64,000 nucleotides of DNA from positions 69,978,265 to 70,042,264 of the forward strand of contig NC_082695.1 of assembly GCF_949987515.2 (NCBI RefSeq). The letters run 5' to 3'. The stretch is from Delphinus delphis (lineage: Eukaryota > Chordata > Mammalia > Artiodactyla > Delphinidae). Both the position numbers and the translations under genes were made by a program. This document shows positions 12,581 through 25,880 of the stretch, in pieces. Numbering within the stretch: the stretch's first letter is position 1; every line of letters begins with the position of its first letter. The notes beneath the pieces are model-generated. The model saw nothing but the letters and a program-made list of their open reading frames with translations. It searched no databases and was not told the origin of the DNA.

Positions 12581-13060
12581 TGTTAAAGATTAACTGTGTT
12601 AATCCTTAGTACTTAGTCCTTAGAATAAGTGCCTGATATATAAGAAGGCAATATAACTTGTTAGATATCACTATGTTATCATTTGAATTGTCTCAAGTAA
12701 TCCTTTCTGTTTGATACTTCTGTATTTTATACTGCAACTGTCTTCTGTGTGGCATTTTTCTCTTCATAGTCACAAATTGCTTTCCTTGGTAAAAATTATT
12801 ATATTTATATGAAAATTATGTTAATTGGTAAAATCTATTAGAATTGCCTGAGTGTAATTCTTACCTGTCTGGAGAAGAAGTCATAAAATCCCACATTGTA
12901 ACATTGTAGAGAAGCATCTGTGAAGTTTCTCATTACTATTTCTGAATTTCATGAAGTCTTAAACTTAAGAATAATATCTGCAAATGCTCTTATTCCAATC
13001 CATAAAATAATTATTTTCCCATTGGCTTAATACTCTGTAAATTGGGCTAGAAGCCAACTT

Positions 13061-13452
13061 CTGCCTATGTTTTCCTCTAGGAGTTTTATAGTATCTGGTC
13101 TTACATTTAGGTCTTTAATCCATTTTGAGCTTATTTTTGTGTATGGTGTTAAAGAATAATCTAATTTCTTTTTTCTTTTTCTTTCTTTTTTACATGTAGC
13201 TGTCCAGGTTTCCCAGCACCATTTGTTGAAGAGACTGTCTTTCCACCATTGTGTAGTCTTGCCTCCTTTGTCATAGATTAATTAACCATAGGTGTGTGGG
13301 TTTATTTCTGGGCTTTCTATCCTGTGCCATTAATCTATATTTCTATTTCTGTGCCAGTAACATACTGTTTTGATGAATATAGCTTTGTAGCATAGTCTGA
13401 AGTCAGGGAGCCTGATTCCTCCAGCTCCGTTTTTCTTTCTAAAGATTGCTTT
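13061..13452 (-). mobile_element. L1 ORF2 fragment lacking both L1 ends, with 16-bp target duplication
   Basis: These 392 bp are antisense to the 3' third of L1 ORF2 and match the L1 order from 'cctctaggagttttatagt' to 'gattgctttggcta'. Perfect copies of GGCTAGAAGCCAACTT lie on both sides (13045-13060 and 13453-13468). The L1 3' UTR and poly(A) are absent at the left junction. The last bases at the right junction (GGCTA) are shared between L1 and target, typical microhomology at an L1 5' junction. A CT-rich expansion (13168-13190) sits inside. Confidence 0.82.
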
Positions 13453-13468
13453 GGCTAGAAGCCAACTT

Positions 13469-15479
13469 ATTCCTTTAAATCACCAACGTGAGCTGAAGGC
13501 TAATGTGTACATTTAAAGTGAAGTTCGTCTTTGATTCACTTGCTCATTGATTACAGACATGTCAGCATCCACTGGGCTTCTTTTGGAGACTTTGGTGGGA
13601 AATGCCAAAACCATGTCTTAGAGTTGAGTAAGTTAATGTTAAAGCTTAAAACTATTTTGTGGTGGATATAGAAATACTGCAGGAGAGTGCACTGAAAGAC
13701 CCTCTCAGCTGTTGATCAGGATATCTAAGCAATGCTTAATGTGGTAATTTTGTGGCTCTCTTTCAAAACTAGAATTTATGAGTTTGAAGTAAGTTATACA
13801 GGAGATCTGATATGAAATAGGTATACTTTCCCTGCCACTATCTTGGTTATAACAGTGTCCATTTAATTTTCTAAACCTTAAAAAATAAAATGAAGTGAGA
13901 TTCTCAAGATTCTAGAATTTGGTATCAGTGAGGGTTTTATCAAAAAAAGCAGAATCACTGTAAGTGATACAGAACATGCGATTTATTAATCCGATTGGAT
14001 TTTTCACAGTTGTGGGAGCTGGCTTGGCAGTGTATGTAAGCCTATTGCTTTTCTGTGTTGTGTTGTACCTGAAGTCATCCGAACCAGGGTCAGGAGAGAA
14101 AGATGGACATAAAGTCAGAGCAAGGTCAAACAGGAAAATCCATGAGGACAAACTGGAATCCAGGAGGATGCCTGGAACTTGCCTGCATCTCTCACCACCT
14201 CTAACCTCAGTGGTGCAGATGACCTGCCAAAGAGTCTGTGCCTTCTCTATGGAGCTGCACACACACCCAGCCTAGGATTCCGAGAAGCCAAACAAGGAGA
14301 TCTTGTCAGAGCTAGAGAAACTGAACGCCCAGTTCTTTCCTGTGCCAACAAGGTGAGGTGACAGATCAGTGACAAACTATGTGAGCTTCAAGGCCTGTGC
14401 CCTCAGTATGACCCTGGACACACTTTGGGACTGCACACATTTAAGTTTCTAAGAAGACTGTGAAGTTTTCTTTTTTAAGAGGTATTTCAGTTTATCAGCA
14501 TTTGTAAATATAAGTACAAGCCTTCAGAGGTTTCTCTGAATCTGAAACAGCAACTTTGTAAAGTACTATTTTGTTCCTGTTGATAATTTACTCATCTGAA
14601 GCCAAAAGCCTGAATTGCTTTAACTACCCTGAGATTTGAGTCATGTCTGCTAAACAGTGTTTTCAAGCACACATCCGTTAGGGGTTTGCTTTCTATCCAG
14701 GGGTACACGTGAGCTTCAGAGATAATGCTAGACCATTGCTCTCATGTCCTTTTCAGAATGATTCCATTTAGAACATCTGTCAATATCATGCTGCAACTGG
14801 GAACAAAATAGCTTTGTGTTTTGCTGCCTCCTACAGAGTCATAATGATCCAATATTAGGGAAACACATGAAAAGCATTGATTCTGAATGGATCTATATTA
14901 GTGAACCAAATGATTTAGAAGCTCTTTCAATTCAGGTAAAAATTTCTCAGATCAGGGAGCAGCCTTATCCTGACCCTGATTGTGAGAATTATTGGCAAGC
15001 TGCAGTGTTCTCAGTAAGAATACTCATTGAGCAGATTTGGGTTTTAGCAATTTCAAGTCCAGAATTTCAAGGTCTGCTAGACCTTGACCCCAGAGTACTA
15101 TGCCCCTTATGGATACAGAAAAACTGGAATAAAATTGGAGAAGTGTAAGAACTCACGAACAAGGAAAGTGTGGATATGATTTGAGTTTAGAAGGTAAAGA
15201 GTAGGGGTAGAGAGGACATTCTAAGGGAAAAATTAATGATAGTAGAAAATAGGATTACTGGACTATGGGCTATAATATGAAAATTAAAATAAACTCTTGA
15301 GATAATAAGACTGGTACTTTCATTGATTTTCTAAAGCCTTCCACAAATAAGTACAATACAATTATACAGGATTAGAAATGTCAGGTGGAAAAATAAGTAT
15401 CAAAACGGGATTTAAAAAATCATATGAGAGTAGTTTGTACAACTCTATAAAGTACATTTGAATTTCTAGATGAGATGAT
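13469..15479. other. Presumed RAB27B intron 1; no gene recognised
   Basis: Open frames of 103-116 residues (13912-14275) and 110 residues (14816-15148) occur here. None has splice context, a recognisable domain or biased composition, so they are not annotated as genes. Part of 13915-14280 looks like old repeat sequence of unknown family. Confidence 0.4.
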
Positions 15480-17500
15480 TAATGTCCTACAAAATTACAA
15501 CTTTGCAAAACTGATCCTACCGGAGACAGGATTAAAGGGACCAATTACCAGAGAAGAAATAGAGAGCAATTTAATCCCCCCCAACAACACACACATATCA
15601 CCTGGACAAGATGGTTTCATATAGAAATTCTTTCGAACATTTAAAGATCAGATAACCTCCATAATACTTAAACTACTCTAGCGCACAGAAAAAGAAGGAC
15701 ATTTTTCATATCCTTTCAATGAAGTGATTGTAATGTAAAGCTCAAAACCAAAGATTGTTGCAAAAGCAAGACAAATCTTACTTATTAATACTGATGAAAA
15801 AGTTAAATAAAATGTAAGTAACATAACCAGTGGCACATTAAAAGATACTACATCATGAGCAAGTGAAATTTATTTCAGAAATATAAAGGTGTTGCTATAT
15901 AAGGAAATCTATTCATAAAATTAAGCTAAGGAGAAAAACCAGGAGATCATCTCAATAGAAGAAGAAAGAGTAATTGACAAATTTAATATCCACTCATGTT
16001 AAAAGCAGCCAGCATCTTCCTTAATGGAAAAACACTAGAGAATTTCCAACTAAAATCAGAAACAAGGATGTCCACTGTCTCTACTACTCTTTAATTTTAT
16101 AGTAGAGGCATCAGCCATTGAAAGTAGACAAGAAAAAACAAGTAGAAGCATAAAAATTTGAAAGGAAGAAATAAAGTATACCTGTTAATCAAGGATATAA
16201 TTGTACATCTGGAAAATTCAAAATAATGAATTGAAAAACCACTAAAAAAATAAGAAAATTTGGCAAAGCACTGAGTAATAAAACCAATATACAGAAGTCA
16301 ATAATCTTCACATAAACAACAAAACAATAATAGGCCAAAGTTGACAGATGAACCCCAAGTTACAAAAGCAAATAAGGAAAATCATATACTTAGTTGTGAA
16401 CTTAACAAAAATATCCAAAATCTGTATGAGGGAAACCATAAATTAATCCTGGAAGTCACAATAGATGACTTGAATACATGGAAGACATATGATTTTGGAT
16501 TAGAAGACTCAATATTGTAAAGATGTTAAGAAAAGAACAATGAGGAGGGGATAACTTTTTCAGATATTAAACATTGTATACTTACCTGGTGCTTCATGAA
16601 CAGACAGCTAGACCAGGGGAACAGAAGAGAAGAATCCAGGAATAGACACAACTGTGTATGAAATTTTACTATATGATAGAGGTAGTATCTTAAATCAGTG
16701 ATGAAAAGATGAATTTGTATGTAAGTTGTATTTGGACAGCTATCATGAGATAAGTTTGGATCAATTCTTCATAACATATTTATGGTAAATTCCAGGTGAG
16801 TTAGATTTTTAAATGTAAGTTGAAACCATGTAAGTAGCAGAAGAACACATAAGTGAATTACTTTATTATCTGGCATGGGAAAACCTTCTTGTGGTTCAGA
16901 ATTTGATTTCTCCTCCCCCAGACATCAACAATAACAATAAAAGTCGTTTGGGTAGCATAAATGTCACAAGCAAAGAGACAAATGGGGAAAAAGTATTTGC
17001 AACTTAAATAACAAGGTTTTAATGTCCCTAATACACAAAGAACTTCTAAAAATAGGAGAGATAAACCATTTTTAAAAACTGAACAAGAGATATGAGCCTT
17101 CCAGTCACACAAAAAAGGAATACAAATAACCCTTAAACGTATGAAAATATGCTTGACCTTGATCACTGTAAAAGAAACACAGGCTAAAACAGTATTAAGA
17201 TATGGCTTCAGACCTATCAAATAGAAAGCCAGATGTTTGACAATCTTCTCTATAGGTAAGCACAATATAAATGGTAAGCTGAGAAATCTTCAGAGATATA
17301 TATTGAATTATTCATGAAAAAATGTTATGATGCCTGGTATTTGCTTCAAAATAATCTGGTAAAGGGAGAGTTTTGGATACATGAAACAAAGATGGCCATG
17401 TATTGGTAGTTTAGAAGCTGGGCCATCAGTATATGGGTGTACACTACTATTCCCTCAAATTTTGTATATGTTTGAAAGTGCTCATAATAAAAAGTAAAGG
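15480..17500 (+). mobile_element. Ancient L1M, ORF2 to 3' end, badly decayed
   Basis: The + strand follows L1 ORF2 with many stops: 'accaattaccagagaagaaatagagagc' near 15540, 'cctggacaagatggtttca' near 15600, 'agaaatataaaggt' near 15878, 'gcatcttccttaatgg' near 16010. It ends with the L1M 3' pattern 'atttgcttcaaaataatctgg ... tttgaaagtgctcataataaaaag' at about 17340-17500. No intact reading frame remains. It is the largest single transposon remnant in the window, about 2 kb. Confidence 0.8.
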
Positions 17501-20500
17501 GAAAAAGGGGAAAATTCATACAGTTTCAAAGGATACCACAAAATTAAGCTAAAGGGAAATTTTTACCTTATAGAAAAAAGAATTTTAGAGAAATTAAATT
17601 ATACTTTGGCTTAGAAGTGCACTTAATATGTGAGAATAATGATATATCAATGGAGAAAAACCAATTTAAAGCTGACTTGTGTTGGAATTTTTACCCTTTA
17701 TTTTCGGGGTGAGTAAGCTCAATGAATTCTTAGTCTGTCTCTATTATATTATATCCCTTGACCATAAATTGCAACAAAATGAACACATTTAAAAATAGAT
17801 TTGATTGCTCCAGTAGACACATTGACCACTGTCAACAAATAAAAGTCCAGTTAATTTGATGTTGATTTATATTTGCAGTTTAGTTTGAATGTTCCATATA
17901 GGCTCACATCCATTAATTCTAAATAGCATTTAGGGAGTATCGAAATAAAAATTATCTTTGATAAACTTTGCTAACCGAACAAAATGCTATGGAATACACT
18001 GAAGAGGTTTTTATTTTTTATTTTTTAATTTACACCCTCCCCCACAACTTCCCTCCTTCCAGAAAATGCCTTCTGTTCTGATGCACAGGCTACAGGCCCC
18101 TAGAGTACTTCAGCCGTCCATAATTTAACTGTAACCTCCTGGACATGAATGTGGTGGTAGGAAGCCGTATTTCAAGGTCAGTTAATGAGAACCACCTTTA
18201 GGCTATCGTTCAGATAATGAAGTGCTTGCTGTGAGAATCCCAGACCCCAAATGCTCTTACTGGAGCCCAACACAAACCAATCAAATAAAGATAAATGAGG
18301 AAATAGTAAACATCTGTCCATTTTATGCTTGATAGTTTTATTTTATGGAAACCATCTACACTGAATGCAACGTAGTATCCATGATATTTTATTTGTCTAC
18401 TATTTTAAGCTTTCTGAAGTACCTTAAGAATGGTTTTATGAATTTAATAAGTTCACGTCACAAGGTCATAACTTGTCATGGCATCCTTAAGATTGTTACT
18501 TGGAGAACTAGCAAAGTTTGCATGGGTTAGTCCATCTGGGTAGTAGTCGTCCACACATATCTGTAGCATTTGTTAAGCTCCCCACTAGACAAATCGGAGT
18601 GTATCCTCAGAGCCATGCAAAATATCATGCAAAACAGAAGGTGCCAATGAGTGTTAGATGGACAAATGGATGCTTTCATAGGGGAGCCCAGTTCTCTGAG
18701 CTCTGACCTATTCAACTGACAAGTTAATATGCTGTCTGCCAGCACAAATCTCACTTTCAAAAATTATAGTCCCTCTGTACTTTCTCTTTTCCCAGGTTAT
18801 TTGAAATTGCTCTTCTGAAGATATAAATATTCTACTTTGAGGAAGTTTTTATACTCTTGTGCAACTTAAAATAGAAAAATGAGCTCAGGAAGCCAGACCT
18901 GGAAAGTACCAAGGTCATTATTTAATCTAAACATTCACTTTACAGATGAGGAAGGAAGGAGAATCCAAGCTCTGAACTTGGAGAGACTCCACTTCCACCA
19001 ACTGCCCAAAGACACATTTCATTAATCATGACATTTGCATGGCTCTGAGAATCTTAAATATTAAATATACACTAACACATATGTATTGAGCTCCTCCTGT
19101 ATGCCAACCACTATACTGGGCTCTGTGGATCCAGCAGTGGACAAGGAAATTAAATTCCTGAGCTAATGGAATTTATGTTGAACAAGAATGAAACAAAGCA
19201 GGGTAAAAAAAAAAGAGAGAGAGACAGTATGGGCAACCTCATTTGAGATATTCTAACTATGAAAATCATGTTCCCAGAGAAAATTCCCTTCCCTCATAGA
19301 ATGAATATATTTCTACTTTCTACCTATCTAACCCAGTTTCCATTACAAATCATAATGAACACCAGTCTTGGGGTTTCCTCTATTAGAAATGTCACCCCAT
19401 AAATTAGGTAACTTCCCTGCACGTGATTTCTCATCTGTAAACTAAGGGCTAGACCACATGATTACTTAGATTTCCTTCTACCTTTAGGATTCTTCATTAA
19501 ACAGAGCTTCATGGGTGTTGTGAATTCTTTTCCCTACTCCTTCCAGCCTCTTACCTTCCCACGAAAGGCTCTGAGGTCGATGCTGTGGTTTCTGTATCTA
19601 AAAGACCTTCTGGCTCTTGTGGTATATAGTTTGTGACACAGTGATAATGGCAGAGAGTCAGACGCATTTCCTGAAACATGGCAATCCTCTGGCTTTTTCT
19701 TCCCTTTTAGATTCATAGAACCAAGAACTAACAATCCCATCAATCATTGCGCGGGAATAAACAATACTGCTAAACTTGTCAGCTTTTTGATCCTTACCAG
19801 ATCTTTTCTTTTAGCCCAGTTCTTAGAAAACAGCCTTTTTTTTTACCAAGGCTTTTATTTTTCTTTGTGGTGGTGTATTTGCTGTGCCAGGGATAGACTA
19901 CTGAGGTCACATGATTTTAGGACTCAGAAAATCACATAGTAATAAAAGAGGAACGAAGCTAAATACAAAAGAAATTTCTTTAAAAGTTACAAACTAAATG
20001 CAAAAGAATTGTATATATAAAATAATTCATTTTTAAAAGAAACTTGGAGGCAAACTATCTCATACCCAGCTTAATATGTCAATTTCTTTAACTAGTCTAT
20101 TGAAGACACTAAATAAATGGTTTCCACAGTACCAAGCTTGCATTCATTTCAGGTGGAATTTATGTTCAATGCCACAAAATCTCCACCATCTTTCAGTTAA
20201 AGAAAAGACCCTGTGTGGGCTGCAGTAGAATTGATCTGTGTTAGCCAGGATTGTTGACTCTGGATTAGAGCCTGATTGGGAGGCAACCCCAGGCAGTTTA
20301 TGGACTGCAGATTGGCTACAGGTCAGAAATACATGGTAGGGCATGTAGTTGGCAAGTAGTGATAGTCTCATTCTGTAAGTGACAATTCATCTCCCACGCG
20401 ATGGTCCTGAATCTCCTCTCGTACCTAATTCCTCCCTATGCTATAAGGTTAAATGCAAGTTCATCTTCCTCTACAAAATCTGCTCTGACCATTGCAGTCC

Positions 20501-22996
20501 ATGAAGATTATTGTTTTGTTTGAACTAAAAGCACAACGATTTGACTCATTTATCAACTAATCATGTTCCGTCTTGTAAAATTATGTTGTATTTTCTTTCA
20601 TCCTTATTCGGGGTATGCGTGCCTTGACAGAAAGTAGATTATGGATTACATTTTTGGAATTTTCATCTTTGGGCCTGATACTGTATATTGGAGGTATTTA
20701 ACTAGATTTGCTCAAGACTTAGCCTTTAGTGACACTGTCACCAAAAATATTGCAAAAAGCATAGTTAACTGTAAGCAAAGTTTTAAAATGTGCTGATGTA
20801 TCTTCTTGATTCTATTCATGTTTCCAGGAAACCACAATATCCTCCGACTTTATCGTGTATTTAGGTAACCAGTAGCTTCAGTTTCTTCCCTCTGATTATC
20901 AAGGATTGTGTCCAGGGACGAATTTTGCTTTAATTACTTAACTATCTTAGAATATTTAAATTTCATCTGTTTTTTTTCACAAGAGAATTAACAGTTTTAT
21001 CTGATTTTACTGGTGAAATAACAGACTTTATCACCCTTCAGAGGAGTTTCACATGAGCAAGTTTGGAAGGGAAAGAGAGACTAAGGTAGAGTGATGGTGG
21101 TGATGATAGACCTTAGATGGGGGAAACCTTACAACTTTGACAGCAATCTCCTCTAGCAACCCATCTGGCTCAAAGACTAGAAACAGCAACATCTTCAACC
21201 AAAAAGTCCTGGTAAGATATTTGGCACCAACCCAAACGCAGAACTACTCACTGCCAGGGGGTTGATCAATGCAGACATTTTCTAAGAAGAATTTCACATC
21301 AGTAGTGGAGATATCTGTATCCCTGCATTAAGGAAGGCTGGTTGTTGATGGTTGCTATGCACCTCTTCCTGAGCAATGGTTATACTTTGTATAGACCTTA
21401 AAAAAGAAAAAGAGTACATTCACAGTCAGCAAACATCTACCCTGAGAGCCCTACTCAGTGAAGAAAGGATGTTATAAGAGAGGAAAACTTTAGTGCAAAA
21501 ATATATATTGGCAGCCCTCAAAACACCTGACCTCAAAAACCATTCATTAATTAAAGAAATATACATCCATCAACCATAATACATTTAGGAGGATTTAGCA
21601 TCAATAGGGTTCAAATTTTAGAAAATTCTAATGTAAAATCATTGTAAATCTTCCAAACGATGTAATAATACTGGCTGGCTAACTACCTAATCATCATCTT
21701 CATCATTATTTATCCAAAGACATGGAACCTTTTAGTTTTGACCCTGTACCAAAATGACAATGTAAAAAATAAAGTTTTGTGTAAATTGATGAATATGTGC
21801 ATCATTTTCTTACATGTAGAAAAATGATTCGAATTATGTAGCAGTTTTCAGATATGTCCATGGAGCAGCCTGTTGTTGACATTTAATCTTGATCACCTCA
21901 GAACTCCTGAAGGGTACAATGTTTTCTGGATTGTAGAGGTGAGGAAATATTCCTCCTTCTTACCTAATAGCAGAGAAATGTTTCTATTCTAGGGATGTCT
22001 TCATAAGCCTTCCTCTATCCATCTGTATAACCCACAAATCAGAAAGTTGTACCAAATGGCAAATCATTTTGCTAACCTCAAGAGTGGAAAGTACATCAAG
22101 TATTTAGTGGGTGATGGTGTAATTCAAAGGTATGTGGTGGTAGTTTTCATGTCATCACTGTTTTTGGCATTGGCCCTTGGCATCACCCATAGCCATTGTA
22201 ACAACGGAAGAAATTAAAACCAAGGCAGGAGAGGTTAGGGCAGTGGGTGAAATGGCAAGTGATGTTCCTTCAGGAGAAATATTAGAAGAATTACCATAGT
22301 TATGCCTCTGAATAGCTCTTCCCTTTTTTCAAGGCCTAGAAAATATTCGGCAGATTTGCCAAATACAGCATATTTGCCGTTGGAGAACAGAGGGTTCAGT
22401 ATTTCAGAACGTAAGATTTTAAAACATTGCTTTTGAAATGATTTCAAATCAGTGTTTTTAAAGGTTGTCATTTCAGCTGTGAAATTTTTTAAATTAAAAA
22501 GGAATATTTTGTATGCATATAATAGAAAGGTCATCCTGCAGGATTACAGGCAGAATATCCCCCTAGGTTTTTCTATTCCATTACTCATATATAATTTCAG
22601 TCTCCCTCTAGCACACCTGCATCATCTTGGACAGTTTTTTCTATTCCCTGTGACTGTTTTTCCTAGCACCACACTCCTGATTCCAAGAGACACTGGCTTA
22701 AAAAAAAAAAAAAAGGCTATAACTCTTTAAGTTCTACTATTGCTGTGGCAATAGCCATGGTGGGTATCACATAGCTTTTTGTTCCATATTACCTGACATG
22801 ATATAAAAAGATAGGTACTAAGTGAAATCATAGAAGAGTCCTTACTCCTGAAGCTGCTCTGAACTAGTTAACTCACTGAGTCACAGAATAGAGGCATTCC
22901 AAGTTTTTACCCTTGAAAGCTAAATTGACGTTGCTTTGCAGGAAGGCAAAGGAAAACCAATTTTAATCATAAGTACTTATTTTTCCTCCTACACAG
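17501..22996. other. RAB27B intron 1, right end; mostly unique sequence
   Basis: The stretch runs up to the acceptor of the first coding exon. At 19060-19200 there is a diverged piece resembling a dispersed mammalian repeat ('tattgagctcctcctgtatgcc'). A run of 14 A lies at 22700-22713. The last intron bases are a pyrimidine-rich tract ending in ACACAG at 22991-22996. No other exon was detected, but short non-coding 5' UTR exons could not be recognised by reading. Confidence 0.5.
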
Positions 22997-23168
22997 GCCC
23001 ACCAAGACCATCACTATGACCGATGGGGACTATGATTATCTGATCAAACTCCTGGCCCTTGGAGATTCGGGAGTGGGGAAGACGACATTTCTTTATCGCT
23101 ACACAGACAATAAATTCAATCCCAAGTTCATCACGACAGTAGGGATAGACTTTCGGGAAAAACGTGTG
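22997..23168 (+). CDS. RAB27B: RAB27B first coding exon (start codon, P-loop, switch I)
   Basis: RAB27B is a small GTPase of secretory and lysosome-related organelles that, when GTP-bound, recruits Slp/Slac2/Munc13-4-type effectors for granule docking and exosome release. This exon starts after the acceptor at 22996, carries 19 bases of 5' UTR, and begins coding at ATG 23016 with A at -3. The 51 residues start [17 protein letters not shown]. They contain the P-loop GDSGVGKT (residues 16-23) and the switch I region with the family sequence [12 protein letters not shown] (40-51). The donor is GTG|GTGAGT after 23168, phase 0. The paralogue RAB27A is excluded by [13 protein letters not shown] in place of its counterpart and by the later exons. 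No frameshift or stop is present. Confidence 0.97.
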
Positions 23169-23419
23169 GTGAGTTTTTAACCATACTGTTAACTGGTTGC
23201 TGATCCTACTATATAAGATAAGGATTAAGGGCTTCCTTGGTGGCGCAGTGGTTGAGAGTCCGCCTGCCGATGCAGGGGACATGGGTTTGTGCCCCGGTCT
23301 GGGAGGATCCCACATGCCGCAGAGCGGCTGGGCCCATGAGCCATGGCCACTGAGCCTGCGCGTCCGGAGCCTGTGCTCCACAACGGGAGAGGCCACAACA
23401 GTGAGAGGCCCACGTACCA

Positions 23420-23453
<34 letters not shown>

Positions 23454-24978
23454 TAAGGATTAAGAAGCTATGTTTATTGCATTGCAAGGTGACCGTCTTT
23501 TATCACATGAAATTCATAACCTGTCACTTTAATCCAATTTAAATATTATTTTTTACTGTCTCAATTATAAATAACATGTTGCTTAGAAAAAATTGAGTGG
23601 CACTATCACTTGCCCCCAGAAGTACACAGGGCAACTAAAATCATTTATGGGTTTGCATAGTGTGTTTTCTATGAATTCTTAAGGAAACTTTCAAAACATG
23701 AATTAGTATCTAAAATCATTAACTCTTTATCTGAGTTCCTCAATAAAAACAAGTGTTCATTTCCCTATGCTTACAAAAAAAGTTAAAAGAATGATTGGCA
23801 AATAGCTGGAACGTGAGCTTTGTGAGTTCCTGCTGCATTTTTATTTATGTGTAGACTCAGCCATCAATCACTAGCTTCTTATGAACAGAATGTGAGACCA
23901 ATCCTTGCTATTTTTCAAGATAAGGGATTTTAAGTGAGAATCACAACCACTTCCTTCTCCTATGCTAGACGCTAATGACAAGGATATTGTGACATGTGAG
24001 ACGTGTAACATAGGCACAGAAGCTTAGCCAGATTTACTGCCACCCAAGGTATTCTTGATTGCCAAGATGGCGGTGGCTTCCAGTTGATATCACAAATCCA
24101 AAACAACAAACAAAGAAAATGATGTTGAGAAGTTAAATCATGGTTCCTTATAATGTCCTGTACCTTATCTGAAAGTCCAGTACTATAGTCTTAGCAAACT
24201 TGCTCCCAACCCTTCCAGGGTTTTTCTGTGCCTTCTCCCCTCCCAATTCCCCACCCCCAACCCCAATCTAGGTATAAATCTTTGCAAAGCTTATCTTTAA
24301 AACATCTTCACTAAGCCATAAGTAAAAGAACTGGATAAATATTAAAATTTCTATGCTTTGTTTAAATAAGAAGTCAAAATGCCATCATTTAAAAAATTTA
24401 AACTTTTCTAAAAAGAGCCCTTGAAGGAACGACTAGCAAGGAAAGACTTGAAATATCCTGTGTAAACTTATTGAGAAATTCCATGTGTTTTTCATTTTGA
24501 AAGTCCAGTTCACAGTAGAGGATATTCAGGTATTTGTAAAGCATTTTACTGTTTTAAAAATGCCTTCACATCTGCTATTTCATTCAAGTTAGCAGTATCT
24601 CTGTAAAGTAGGAGGAAATGATGGGTCTAAATTTGCTAAAGGAAAATAAGATTCTATGAAGTTAAATGAAGAGTCTATATTTGAATGTAGAAGTTGGGTC
24701 CTAAATCTAATGTTTGCTGCCTCCATGAGGAAATGACAGAAGGTGTCTAATTTAAGTTTGCAGGATGCCTAAATTGTTTTGAAAACCATACTTATACTTG
24801 ACATTTAAAAGTGAGAGTATATGTGATACTTCTGGGGAAACAAAACAGAGCAAATATTTATTTTGCACTATGAACTTTGATTATAGTAATGAAGAAAAAA
24901 TATGCTGAGTGAACCCAGAGAATTTGAATGCTGACATAATCCAAAGCAGTATCAACTGATGACATTTGTATTTTTCAG
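23169..24978 (+). other. RAB27B: RAB27B intron 2
   Basis: GT (GTGAGT) to AG (TTTTTCAG) intron of 1810 bp. It carries a recent SINE only about 60 bp downstream of the donor. The rest is unique AT-rich sequence, with a possible decayed MIR-like stretch at about 24525-24720. Confidence 0.9.
23230..23450 (+). mobile_element. CHR-type SINE (short body) near the exon donor, with target duplication
   Basis: Full-length short-bodied SINE in the sense orientation of RAB27B with an uninterrupted A tail (23421-23451). A perfect 15-bp direct repeat AAGATAAGGATTAAG flanks it at 23215-23229 and 23450-23464, so it is a clean retrotransposed copy. The open frames of 65-143 residues here are SINE translations. 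Confidence 0.95.
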
Positions 24979-25064
24979 GTTTATAACACACAGGGACCAA
25001 ATGGGTCAACAGGGAAAGCAGTTAAGGTACATCTTCAGCTTTGGGACACAGCAGGACAAGAGAG
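24979..25064 (+). CDS. RAB27B: RAB27B second coding exon (switch II, WDTAGQE)
   Basis: 86 bases between the acceptor TTTTTCAG and the donor GAGAG|GTAACA. It encodes residues 52-79 and the first two bases of Arg80. The exon carries the Rab27-specific insertion after the second beta strand ([15 protein letters not shown], 53-67) and the G3 box WDTAGQE (73-79). Gln78 is the catalytic glutamine whose replacement locks the protein in the GTP form. Compared with the human protein as I remember it, Ala55, Ser62 and Phe66 are Thr, Thr and Val here, all in the variable insertion loop. The donor is slightly weak (A at +4, C at +5). Confidence 0.97.
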
Positions 25065-25439
25065 GTAACAGTGAATTACTTTGTTTCTAGCTACAAATAT
25101 CTTAGGAAAACTTATTTTAATGTGAACGCTGTATGTGGTATGTGGACTTGTAAGGATATGCAACTCTCCTTCTGGTTTCAAAATAAACATTTGTATCAAA
25201 AAATAAAAATAAATTACTTGTAGTTCATCGACTATAACTAGCACTGTGTATTTGGTACAGATTTCAAAAATCAGATTTTCAGAAATCTCTGTGAAAATTC
25301 TTATGCATTGTCTTTGTACTTTGTAATAGGGGAAAAAAGAAAAAAACTTCTCCAGAATTTAATTAAATTGAGGTGGGAAATTGACATTGTTACAAGTACT
25401 ACTTGAAGAGGGAGTTGAAGAAAAGGTGTTAATATCTTT

Positions 25440-25880
25440 CTCATCTCTTCCTGCCCTTACACACAGACTCTCATCCTGTGCCGTTTGACTGGCTTAACTC
25501 TCTGAGATTTTGGTCTCACCATCAGCCTCCAGCTGGAATGTTTTACTCCCTTTCCACCTTCCCTGAGCCTCTCCTTTCACCAGGCCTGGCTCACATTACA
25601 CCTGCTTGTCGGGGCTCTTCTGAACACCCCAAGTGAAACAAACTCCCTCTTTCTTGAACTCCTACATCTATTCTTCCATCCCTTAAATTACTCAATTAAT
25701 TATATACCACCTTGCAGTAAGGTGAATCTTTTATTTTTATCTGTAACTGCTGGTCTCTGATTCACTTGTGACCTTCTCACCCCAACACAATTGTGAGCTT
25801 TATAAGGGCAGAGGCCATACTTGGTTTTTCAGCCTCGTCTCTGGTACAGCGTCCAAGTCAAGAGACACTCAGTAGACAGT
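25440..25880 (+). repeat. L2 3'-end copy
   Basis: Follows the L2 3' order: a pyrimidine-rich part with 'ttccctgagcctctcc', then 'tgtgagctttataagggcagaggcc' and 'tctctggtacagcgtcc', then a tail related to 'actcagtagacag'. Confidence 0.65.

Noticed and set aside
14816..15148. 110-residue open frame with mixed composition
   Set aside because: No family resemblance, no flanking splice signals fitting RAB27B, and located in intron sequence.
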